Below, in pieces: positions 40,701 through 50,574 of a DNA stretch of 64,000 nucleotides; position 1 is the stretch's first letter, and every line of letters begins with the position of its first letter. A program made the translations under genes and the position numbers. The notes under the pieces were generated by a model. The model had not been told where the DNA came from and searched no databases. It worked only from the letters and a program-made list of their open reading frames with translations. The DNA comes from Owenia fusiformis (Eukaryota > Annelida > Polychaeta > Sabellida > Oweniidae): positions 4,765,169 through 4,829,168 of the forward strand of contig CAIIXF020000010.1 of assembly GCA_903813345.2 (NCBI GenBank), read 5' to 3'.

Positions 40701-43700
40701 TTGGGGTGGGGACAGCAAGGTTCATCTGCATGGGATTGGACCATGTGTTTGATTCTGAAGAAAAACAGAATCTTCACATTCATTCATATCCATGCGTATT
40801 TACATTAGATCATTTACTCATCCTTCTATATAGAAATTCATTATATTAAACTTAATTACGCATTATGTTTGAGATGTACCTGTGTCAAAGACGAAAATGT
40901 CATTAAACCAGCCAAACTCTGCTCCCTGATCCTGTTCATCTTCAAAATCTTCATCATCCTCGTCAAAATCATCAACCTAAATGTCAAAATAATATAAGTT
41001 CTATTAAAAGATAGCAGCACTTTGAAATGTATACTGAATGGCTGACATTTGAGAGTGCTGCAGAGATAAGCCATAATACTGTTATGCCAATAAAATAGAG
41101 ATCCATCTTTCCATGAAGATTGGTTCAAAGGGCCGCATTCACTGGGAGGTTATTCTTGTCTCTTAAACTGCATTTAGCATTGCATGCTTTAGTTCTATAT
41201 TTTATCCAAAAAGAAAATCCTGATTATAATAACAACAACAACAACAACAACAAACATTATGATGTGTTAACATGATTCTACTTTCATTTAACTTGTTTTT
41301 CCTTTTATCCATGCCTTTTCATTTCATCACATTTTATTTTGTAACAAAATAATAAAGACACTGGATTTAAAGGGATTTAACAAACCAGGAATTTAAATCC
41401 CCAGGGTGTCATTGTGAAAAAATCAGGGTGATTTCCATTAATGTACACTAAGGACAGTACATGATTGTATTTACCTCTTCAATGTCATCTTCACCAGTTT
41501 TTGGTCCAAATCCTCCGAAAAAATAAATTTTGGTTCCTATGGCGACTGATTTTAATTTGTCTCTTGGAGATGGCTGTGCACCCTTTGTATCAGGTCTCGT
41601 CCAGATGCCAGTTTCTGAAATATAAATGAATTATCAGGTGATACATTTTTACAACTCTGATCATTAATAACAAAATTAGTATTTTTACAAGATGAGAGCC
41701 TGTAGAGGATCCCTATATCCTCTGAGCTGAGGGGTGATTCAGTTATTTTATAACAATACTTCAATAATATAAAGTGAACGTTTAACCATTATATGCATCA
41801 AACAAAAAAATGCAATTTGGTAGAGGAAAATTTCAACATTGAAAGTTAATAAGAAATAATTGCCTTGTCTTATCCTTTTTTCAGCCCAGGCCTGTAGCCA
41901 GCTTTAAGCCAGCCCAATTTTCAAAAAAAGGGGTTCACATTTTTACAACTTTGGTCCAACTTTGTTCAACTTTAAAAAACAAGTATCTGTTAATTCAAAC
42001 TCTACGGCTGAGTAAAAATTTATTAAATAAAAATTTATAATACGAGTACCCTCAGATTAGTCTATATCCAATAGACTGAATTTCCTGAGAATTCAGTCTA
42101 TTGATCATTATGTCCCTCCTGTGGGAAAAAACAGGAAATTTCCTGCACACAATTATCAATTTTAGGAAACTTCACTTCCAAAAAATAATCATTATAACAA
42201 TTCAATAAAGTAGTAAGGTACAATTAAATGCTATAAAAAGTAACACAGCATATTGTCAAATCGAAATGAAGCTAGGGGAAGTAACAAATATGCAAATTTA
42301 TTTACCCAATCGGCCATTTTGAATGGCACTTCCTATGTAAACAAATAATTTTCAATCCCAAATTTTAACATATATGGGCTATAGTCTGAATATTTTCATT
42401 CCAAATTTCAAAAAAAATTTCAGACTAGAGGATATAGTCTAATCCTCAGATCAGATATTAAAAATATGAGTAGATATAAATGATAACCCCCAGAGAATAT
42501 AGTCTAGGGATATACAAATGTTGGCCAATATAACATGTCTGCCTCTAAATTATCCCAATATCCCAAACCCTCTCTAGGATAAGTACCTGTATTGAAGACA
42601 TAGATATCTTGAAGCCAGCCAGATGTTTGATTGAGGCCTCCAAAGATGTAAAGGTTATTGTTGACACACGTCATTGTGGCTGCGGATCTTGCTGCAGGGA
42701 CATCTCCTTTAGAGGGAATCTGGCTCCAGGTACTGGATTCTGTTGAAAAAAGTAAATAAATTAGGTGATAACTTTTCATCACTGATTAAAGCGGCTCTAA
42801 GGTCTGTGGAGAGAAAAATGGAGAAATTTTACCTTTTCTGAGCTATTGGGGTGAAGTTTGGTCCAACATCTTCTTCCTTATTCCTATTTTATAAAAATGT
42901 ATGCATATGGCAATATTCATCAACCAGTAGAACTGGCAAATCGTTTAGAATCTACAATTCCATACAAGGAGTCCCACTCATAGATTTTTCAAATTCTTTC
43001 CAAGTCGACGTCGAAACACCTAGCGGGTGAAATTGAAACTAATTTTTCTGGCTGCTCGAATCGATAAAATCTCTGATAGTGTGAGTCTTTTTATGAAATC
43101 TTTCTGATAGAAAACACTTAATTAATATTAGAAAGCATTAAATGTTGAATCCGAAGCGTAATCTGAAATAAAAGTGAAAAAACATTGCGCGGACGTCAGA
43201 GAACAAACTTCCGGTTTAGTAAAAAATGGCGGACGTCGAAGGAGAAATTATGACGAAGAATTAGAGGATTTTCCTTTGCCATTATCGATCGTTATAAGGT
43301 ATGTGCACAAATTCTAGTTGCATACATGGAAAATAGATACATTTTAAAGGCAACAACATATTCAAAGCTTTCATTTTACGATAGGCCCAGGATCATTGGA
43401 TACGACTCGGCAATCGATATTCCCACTAATCTTAAACTTCGTAAAAACACAAAGATTCAAACATATTCAGTTTTTCTTTCTGACACTTTTTGGTGGTTAA
43501 AGCTCATAATAACATGAGAATGATAATGTAAAATGTATACAAATAACTTGAAAAATCGAGACAATAGAGTCAATACGTCCAAATCCAAACAGGGGGGTAA
43601 ACACGAACGGGTTCCAAATAATGGCAAGCAGATCATTGAATTGAATAATAGTACCTCTACTACCTCTACATAATATTTATAGCCTGAAAGATACAATATA

Positions 43701-44496
43701 ATAATGTATACCAACAATCTTACAATAAAATAATCAATTATGATGATTTAGGTGTTCCGAATTACCCCCATGCTAGTGTTTGGAATTACCCCCACAAACT
43801 CTGTGCGTTTAAATAAATAGATGTCAGTAATAAATGATTTAAATTTGGGTTTCTTGATATGCAGGGGTGACAGGATCCAGTATCATAAGTTAAGGGTATC
43901 ATATAATGATATACCATCATTCTAATAATTAAAACAATTAAGTTTAAGTTAAGTGTTTGGAATTACCCCCATGCAAGTGTTCGGATTTACCCCCCAAAAA
44001 AACTCCTGTTCGGAATTACCCCCCTAAAATACCTTGTAGTAAAAATGGAATAACCCAGATATTTTTTACAATTTTTCGTAATTTTTTCTGCAAATGCATT
44101 CTACAGTGGATAATACACATAATATATATAGAATCATAGCATAGATGTGCAGTACAGCCAAGCTAACTACATTTTTTGATGGGGGTGTTTGGAAATAGAC
44201 GTACTGACTCTACATGATTCGCAGCCTGCAATCGATGACAAAAATTTGAATGTGCCGACTCTTTAGTTTTAATACTTACCAATATCTAACTTCAAAAGCG
44301 ATTGTGATTCAAGGTTGTCTCCATCAGCTGTTCTTTCAACCCCACCAAACACATACAATGACCCATTGACATCACATGACACATGTCCATCTCTTGGAGC
44401 AAACTGATTTTTAGATTCAAGCTGAGACCAAGTCAGTTGAACATCGTTATCGAGACGAGCTCCATACTTAATACCTTGACTTTGTTCATTACCCAT
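37616..44496 (-). CDS. Kelch-repeat beta-propeller protein, complete
   Basis: Eight minus-strand exons splice in frame to 410 residues: 44280-44496, 42587-42739, 41475-41614, 40880-40976, 40602-40754, 38510-38665, 38093-38266, 37616-37758. Each blade shows a GG doublet and a downstream W, for example LYIFGG, IYFFGG, IVIFGG, MVVMGG and FVMFGG, as in kelch propellers such as RABEPK and KLHDC proteins. There is no BTB, BACK or F-box domain. An acidic insertion (about 164-187, DEDDEDFEDEQ) interrupts one blade. The C-terminal 45 residues are Ser/Thr-rich and not kelch. The protein starts MGNEQSQG, which fits an N-myristoylation signal (Gly2, Ser6). Kelch propellers are protein-interaction platforms; partner and pathway cannot be read from the sequence. 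I cannot assign a specific orthologue, so no symbol is given. Confidence 0.92.
37912..37980 (-). repeat. Cluster of TGACC half-sites in the last kelch intron
   Basis: Five or six TGACCT-like words (TTGACCTTGACC, TTTGACCTTTGA, TTGACCTGAGA, TGTGACCTT, GCGACCTC) in 70 bp. The reverse complement AGGTCA is the nuclear-receptor half-site, but the pattern also fits a decayed simple repeat. Confidence 0.5.
38906..40570. mobile_element. 1.66-kb TIR element filled with GCGGTAG-type repeats
   Basis: Starts CCATACCTGCCAACCTA and ends with the exact inverted TAGGTTGGCAGGTATGG. TAAC (or GTAACC, if the element is one base shorter at each end) is repeated at both flanks. The interior holds dozens of irregular direct repeats of TTTTGAAAAAATGCGGTAG, with GCGGTAG or ACGGTAG every 20-35 bp, interrupted by a unique stretch from about 39780 to 40260. 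It has no meaningful ORF. It fills most of the kelch intron and ends only about 30 bp from the exon donor at 40602. Confidence 0.85.
41230..41253. repeat. AAC microsatellite
   Basis: Eight perfect AAC units in a kelch intron. Confidence 0.9.
41615..42586 (-). other. Kelch intron 2
   Basis: AT-rich intron with a perfect 14-bp hairpin, CAATAGACTGAATT and its complement (42069-42103), inside a larger imperfect inverted repeat. Its outer arms, TTAGTCTATATCC near 42058 and GGATATAGTCTAA near 42428, suggest a decayed MITE. Confidence 0.6.
43185..43300 (+). promoter_or_regulatory. Promoter-like patch with possible first exon inside kelch intron 1
   Basis: Within 115 bp there are two GCGGACGTC words (43189, 43229), an ETS-like CTTCCGG (43208-43214), a YY1-like AAAATGGCGG (43223-43232) and a strong splice donor AAG|GTATGT at 43298/43299, all on the plus strand. 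The ATG at 43226 opens only 12 codons, MADVEGEIMTKN. Another frame reads DEELEDFPLPLSIVIR up to the donor. This resembles a housekeeping promoter and first exon; no partner exon was found. Confidence 0.4.
43567..44210. mobile_element. TA-flanked TIR element with GGAATTACCCCC repeats
   Basis: Starts GAGTCAATACGTCCAAATCC and ends with a diverged inverse, GGAAATAGACGTACTGACTC, with TA outside both ends. The interior holds several GTTYGGAATTACCCCC words (43756-44030). Non-coding, Tc1/mariner-type target. Confidence 0.6.
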
Positions 44497-44840
44497 TGTT
44501 TTTGAAAATAATATAACGATTTTACGGAAATAAAGAGAGTTATTGTTTACAAAATATAAAAAGTTCCCGGCAAATTTTCGCGGAATTTTTGTTGCATTCT
44601 GGGAACAGAATTAATATTTTCTATTTATGTATTATATTGTGATTTTCTACGTTCTAATTTCAATTTCAATACGCTTTTTTATTTATTTATAGAAAAGACA
44701 GAATATTAAAGCTTATATCATTCGATCTAAAAAAAATCAATTACGAAGATACCCGAACGTTACCCGAATGACGTCATTTAGTTTCGGTAAACAGCTGATC
44801 TGAGGTCGACCTTGGATGAAGACAAAAAGTGCCTCCGGTG
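44497..44840. promoter_or_regulatory. Candidate bidirectional promoter with a perfect CRE
   Basis: Directly upstream of the kelch start codon. It contains the full palindromic CRE TGACGTCA at 44769-44776 and an E-box-like CAGCTG at 44791-44796. On the plus strand a donor-like CTCCG|GTGAGT at about 44836 could end a non-coding first exon. Head-to-head use by the kelch and F-box genes is inferred. Confidence 0.45.
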
Positions 44841-45762
44841 AGTTGGATATTTCTTATTTATCTCTGGCAGTTCAGATTGATTTACTGTATAATGTACATA
44901 TATTTGAAGATTAGTATATATTCTTAAAATACATACTTTATTTGAAGTCATTTGACGCTTTTAGTGGGGCGAAATTACTGTTCAAAAATCTAGCATAAAT
45001 TAGCCGAATTTTGAAAACATCAGCTGAGCACTGAGCCCACATTCAATAAATCAGAATGTCCAGGCACCTTGGACCCTGGGAGTAAGGAAATTAAATGCAA
45101 ACTATTGTTGCACTTTTAAAAAACCTCATAAATTTCCAGTGTCAAGCTGAATGCTGATGGGAAAGGGGGGGGGGGGGAGAAGTATCTTTTTCTTATGTGC
45201 ATTTAGACAAACTCAACTTCATTCAATAAATCATGATTTGATCTTTTCGTACAGAGGCATGATCAGATGCATGTAAAGTAGTAGTCCAACAACATTAGAC
45301 CTAGCCTGGGCCTCGTTTCTTATCTGACATGTCTTATGGCCCCGGCTAGGTCTAACTTCCATGATGATTTTGCCCTTGATGCGATCATTTAATCGTTCAG
45401 CAGGTTTCGACATGCGGAACTAATTAAACCGTAATAAGATGGTATCGTTACAGAAATAATGTGATCAACACATGCATACATACCTTATGAATAAATACAA
45501 ATCATCACATACCCCCCTGTAACCTCATCGATGTATAATTATGAAAATGTTGGGAGAAGGCTTTTTCTTAGTTTAGAAAACTCTGTTCTGGTTCCGGTAA
45601 CATCGAAATGGCAAATCCTTTCAGGAATAAACCGCCGTTAGCAACACTGAACGAAACAAGTTCATAAAACGAAACGAACCCCGGTTATCCTATATATAAG
45701 TACAAAATATTGTAATACTGTAGGAGGCTTGCGATAAACATGATTAAGTTTCCTACTTTTTT

Positions 45763-46656
45763 GGGTTTTCGGAAAAGACCGACCTCACCGACCACCGACC
45801 GGTCGGTGTTTTCCACTGGTAGCCTCAAAACAGGGTTTGAAGAAAATGTGTAAAAGACCGACCATATCATGTAAAAGACCGAACATATTTGTAGCCTTAG
45901 AATATTAATAATTTGATTTTGAATGTCAATCGTTGGACTAGGCAACGTTTTTTACCGATTTTGTACCTTGCAACGAATGGCAAGCAAACAAATTGGTCAT
46001 GACCGTCTCCTCTCGATTAATTGCCCTGCCTTAGGTCCTAACCTATCATATTTTTTACTGAAATTTAACAATTTCTAAACAAAAATGATTTGTTATCGTC
46101 ATAGCCTACTGAATACTGAACACGATATATAATGTTACATGCGTTCTCTTATCGGGATTAAAAGTGACTTACCATTTCAGTACACCATTAGAAAGCTTTT
46201 TTTGTCATATCAAATGTAGTTTTTACCAGTTGACGTTTAACAACTGAGAAATCAAACATAACGTTACGACGTCAACATCGACGATGTTTGTGTGTTTTTG
46301 TTATTGCGTTTCATATGAATGAAGAATGAACGTAATGCAATGTCACGTGCGTTTTTTTCCAAAGTGACTTACCAGGATGAAATTGGCCTTCTAACAACTG
46401 AAACATCACTTAAAAATATGACATTACACACCACGACGATGTAACGTTTTCATCGTGATTTGAAATGATAATTATACGTTTTTAAATCACGACCTAGTAA
46501 AGGTACTATAGTCATTGGATTCCCAGTTTTAGTTTTACTTCTAATTTTGCATTTTTCATCTTTATGTAAAAGACCGTCAGCCGACCACCGACCACATGTA
46601 CCCAACTGTGGAGAGTGATTGGTCGGTGGTCGGCGGTCGGTGTTTTACGAAAACCC
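45763..46656. mobile_element. TIR element with CCGACC-rich ends
   Basis: Begins GGGTTTTCGGAAAAGACCGA and ends with inverted GGTGTTTTACGAAAACCC. Subterminal CCGACCACCGACC and GGTCGGTGGTCGG words are also inverted. The flanks both carry TACTTTTT, an approximate 8-bp duplication as in hAT elements. No ORF of note. Confidence 0.65.
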
Positions 46657-47456
46657 TACTTTTTCCCTGTTTTATTTTCAGAATTATGGTAAATTTCTGG
46701 CTAAAATGCTAAAGCTTTCAACATCTTTGGACAGACGCAAGCATGTGATACTGAATAATTAGATATTTTTCTTAACATGTTTAAATATATATTGTGCCAA
46801 AGTTTTCTCTCCCAGAAAGTCAGTGATTTCCCATTGTAATAACTCAGATGCGAGTAGGTAGTTACCAGTTTCACCACCAGGTGGCTCATTCAGGTCACAT
46901 AGCATGACATAGTTATGCAAATTAAAATAATGTAAAAGAAAATATTATCTGTCCAATACAAGAAAACATATTTCACTTTTTGTGACTTTATATGTTGAAT
47001 CTCCCCGTAGTAGCATTTACATTTTCCAAAACAAAAATTTTTCAAAATTGATCAACAATATTTGAAGCAATATTTCTTGATGTACTTTTACATGTACATT
47101 TCAAATACTAGATAGTATGACATCATTTTGACTGAATGTTTATTGTTTAATGACGATCAAGTAAGGTTTTTTAACATTAGAGTAATGAGATCGAAAAAAG
47201 CTGAAAAGTGTTGATTTGAAAAAATCAGATTTGGAGGTATCGAGATAAATCAGGTGTGAAGTATAGGTTAAAAGTACATTTACTTGCTCCAATATCGTGA
47301 TAAAACACATGTGTTTAACTTTTCTCTCATTGAGTAAATGAAATATCATTGTAGAAAAATATGTTTTATAAAATAGCATAAACAAAACTTCTGTTTAATT
47401 TTATTAAGAACATCATACATTTAAGAACTAGGAATAAAACAACCATGCTTATACAT

Positions 47457-47672
47457 CAGTGTTCTCCCCAAAAAAAAATTCCAACTGGGTGCAAGATTTC
47501 AAGTCTAAAAAAATCAGCACTCGCTACGCTCACAATATCTCAGTGTAGGTGCTTACTTCACTCATTCTTTAAATCAGAAGTTGAAGTGCAGATGCCAACT
47601 GGGTGCCAACTGGGGGGCCTTTGGTTTCAAGTAGGGGGAGCCCCCGGTAAAAGTGACATGGGGAGATCACTG
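47457..47672. mobile_element. Short CAGTG...CACTG TIR element
   Basis: Ends CAGTGTTCTCCCCA and TGGGGAGATCACTG are inverted with one mismatch. End sequence and 216-bp size resemble non-autonomous hAT elements; a clean 8-bp target duplication is not evident. Confidence 0.6.
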
Positions 47673-48812
47673 TACATGTAATCTTATCACAATACATCAC
47701 CACATTGAAGTTATTAAAATGTAACAATTGTTACAAAGCATGTATGCTGAGTAAAATACATGATCCCAGTTATAAACAATTGAGTGTATTCCTAGGTACG
47801 TTTTTGCAAGCAGAAAACCATGAACAATTACCATAATTTAATATTTAGGCACAATTATTCAACACAATCACAATCTAGCACAATCAATGACATCTATATT
47901 TCTTTGAGCTGAAATTACCAGTAATCAAATGCATCAATAATGTTGCGAGTATTGCTTTTTAAAGTTTTTATAAATAACAATAGAGTAAACTTGGGTGAAT
48001 ACACGCGCTGTTTGAATAAAGCAAAGATTCGTGTCATACTGGATGGTTATAATAAATATCAATATTGAAGAACAATTTCGTTTCGCTGACCAAGTTTACT
48101 TTGGCGACGCACAGACAGACATTGCCGGTTGAAATATTCGTCTCATAAATTGGTAAGAATAAGACTCATTTTACGATTAAAAATGAACATTTAACACAAT
48201 AATATTATGTGAAATCGCCTGATGAAATGTGGTTTTATATTATTGTTAAGTATCAGTGTCATATTAGCGAGGAAAAGTGGTTTCGATAGATCCACAACTT
48301 GCATCAAAGGAAAGAATAGCATGGAGGTTAAACTCAATAATGGCCCCAAGAAAATTCCTAATAATAAAGAACGCCGTTATTGAGTTTAACGACGTTGAAC
48401 TAGTAAAGTAGAAGTTACATCCTATATAAGGTTACCTGTAAGAATATGTTCTTGACTGGATCTGTTCCTGCGATCGAGCGTCATGACATAGACATGAAGA
48501 ATAACACGTCCCTAATATTTCAGATGTGGTTATTGACATGAACATTTTTATGTATTGGTAGATCTACTTTCTTTTGAATTTAAGTTATATGTTGTGAAAA
48601 ATCGATGAATACAAGAGGAGGGAAAGCCCCAGAGCTTTAGACATAACAGACATAATTACGTCCCTTGCTTACCACCAGTGGCGTAGCGTGGATATTTTGT
48701 GAGTGTACTCCACGAGTGAGCGAAACCCTGAATGGGGTTCTTCCCCCAGAAAATTTGAAAATGCGCTTGAAGCCTTCTGGTGTGTTTATACGAAATTTTG
48801 ACTAATATTGAC

Positions 48813-49252
48813 TAGTGTTGTCGCGATGTACCATAATCGAACATCGATGCATCGGCAATTTTCAGTAGTAAACATCGATGCACATCGTGATATACATTGA
48901 GAAAAAGTCCGCGAAAAGTGCATTGAAAAAATTAACGCTAATGCACTAAAATGCTGAACAGAACAAATTAATAAGAGTACGCTGGTACATCTGGGAACTT
49001 CTAGTAATGGTGAAATGAAAGTAAAGTAGATTTTTTTAGATTAATGGTTCATTTCGACTAGCTAAAACAGTTTTAAAGCGAACGAAAATCAGAAAACATT
49101 GGAAAATGAAATAAGACATGAGAAAGGTAAGCGATTTGCGTCAAAATAAGATAAGAAAGGTGATGTTTAGCAAATTAAATTTTTTTAAAAACATCGATGT
49201 TTTGTTTCAGACATCGATGCATCGCCAGAATCGATTAATCGCGACAACACTA
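48813..49252. mobile_element. hAT-type MITE
   Basis: Starts TAGTGTTGTCGCGAT and ends with exact inverse ATCGCGACAACACTA. The flanking 8-mers ATATTGAC (48805-48812) and ATATGGAC (49253-49260) differ at one base, fitting an 8-bp hAT target duplication. ACATCGATGCATCG motifs are repeated near both ends. 440 bp, non-coding. Confidence 0.85.
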
Positions 49253-49864
49253 ATATGGACTAATAAAATATTGGGCATATTTCAGGATATCCAGTATTTT
49301 AAAGTATTCAATATAAAAATCAGCTTTTCTCTAAATTTGAGAGTACACCATTTGTTCGAATTTTCACCAGCTAGTTTCCAAATACGATTATTAATATTAT
49401 TCGAAGGGTATTTTGAGGTCACCATTTTGTATGTTGATTTTGACCAATCTGAGACATATGTCATCTCAATACAGGTTTATATTATAAGCGTAGTTCATCT
49501 TTGAACTCCCTATGGGGTAATCACCCCCTGGATGAATACGAATAGTCATATAAAACTGAGAGATAAATCTCTGACATTTTCATGTCTTAAGCACAGAAAA
49601 AAGAACATGTTAGGCTGATACCTAAGTGTCATTAGTCTCATTAACTTTCATATGTTTGAGCATGGGTAATCAAATGAACTGTTTGTCATTTGTAGAAATT
49701 GTCAGAATTTGGAAATGGAAGGTTTTTTGATAAGATTCTTAAAAGTTGAGCATTCAGTGCTTCATCTACATCAATAATCTGCAAAAAGCTAATATAGAGC
49801 CCATTTAAAGCAGATATATAGTATATCAGTGAATTTAAACCTTAACATTGCTAGTTAGCCTTGA

Positions 49865-50574
49865 CACCCTATGCAGACAGAGCCTGTGGGAAATATTGGG
49901 TGCGGCGCAAATGAGCGGAGGGTGCGGAGCTAACGGTCATTTTTGAATTTAAAATTTGGACATTTCTGAAACTAAGCCGTTTTGGGACTTCAAATATACC
50001 AACATATGTGTATTTGACGCCAAATATCAATAAAATTGTGAAAATAGTAGTGCATTTCATTTTATAGCGACGCAGTATGCCTTAAGCATTTCCCAGACCT
50101 ATATATTTTGAGACTATCCTTTGTGATTTTATAAAAAGAGGTACGTTTATGGAGCTCCTCCGCACCCAATATTTAGAGGGGGCTCATATCTGAAAAACAT
50201 TTCCGAATTTTTATAAAATCACACAGATACTGCCTGGCTTCCAAGATGCAAAAATAATTTGTATAGATAGTGTACCTTGAACACCATTTTTTATGAATGC
50301 TGGGGACTCAGTATTAAAAGGATAATTTCAAAATATATAGGTCTGGGAAAGGTTTAAGGCACACTGCGTCGCTATAGAATGAATTGCGCTACTATTTTCA
50401 CAATTGTATTGATATTTGGTGTCAAATACACATATCTTGGTATATTTGAAGTCCCAAAACGGCTTAGTTTCAGAAATATCCCAAATTTAAATTCAAAAAT
50501 GACCGTTAGCTCCGCACCCTCCGCTCATTTGCTCCGCACCCAATATTTCCCACACGCTTTGTCTGCATATGGTG
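49865..50574. mobile_element. Foldback element with ~230-bp arms and 5-bp target duplication
   Basis: The ends CACCCTATGCAGACAGAGC and GCTTTGTCTGCATATGGTG are inverted. Arms extend to about 50100 and 50335 and are highly similar, so nearly the same short reading frame appears on opposite strands. CTTGA is repeated exactly at both flanks (49860-49864, 50575-50579). A 5-bp duplication and a CAC start are compatible with Transib-like elements but do not prove that class. Confidence 0.8.

Larger units (their letters stand above)
42740..44279 (-). other. Kelch intron 1
   Basis: A 1.5-kb intron separating the first exon from the propeller exons. It holds a promoter-like CpG patch on the plus strand (43185-43300) and a TA-flanked element (43567-44210). 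Confidence 0.7.

Noticed and set aside
49118-49504. 128-codon plus-strand ORF
   Set aside because: Begins inside a hAT MITE and runs into AT-rich flank; hydrophobic low-complexity translation without a domain.
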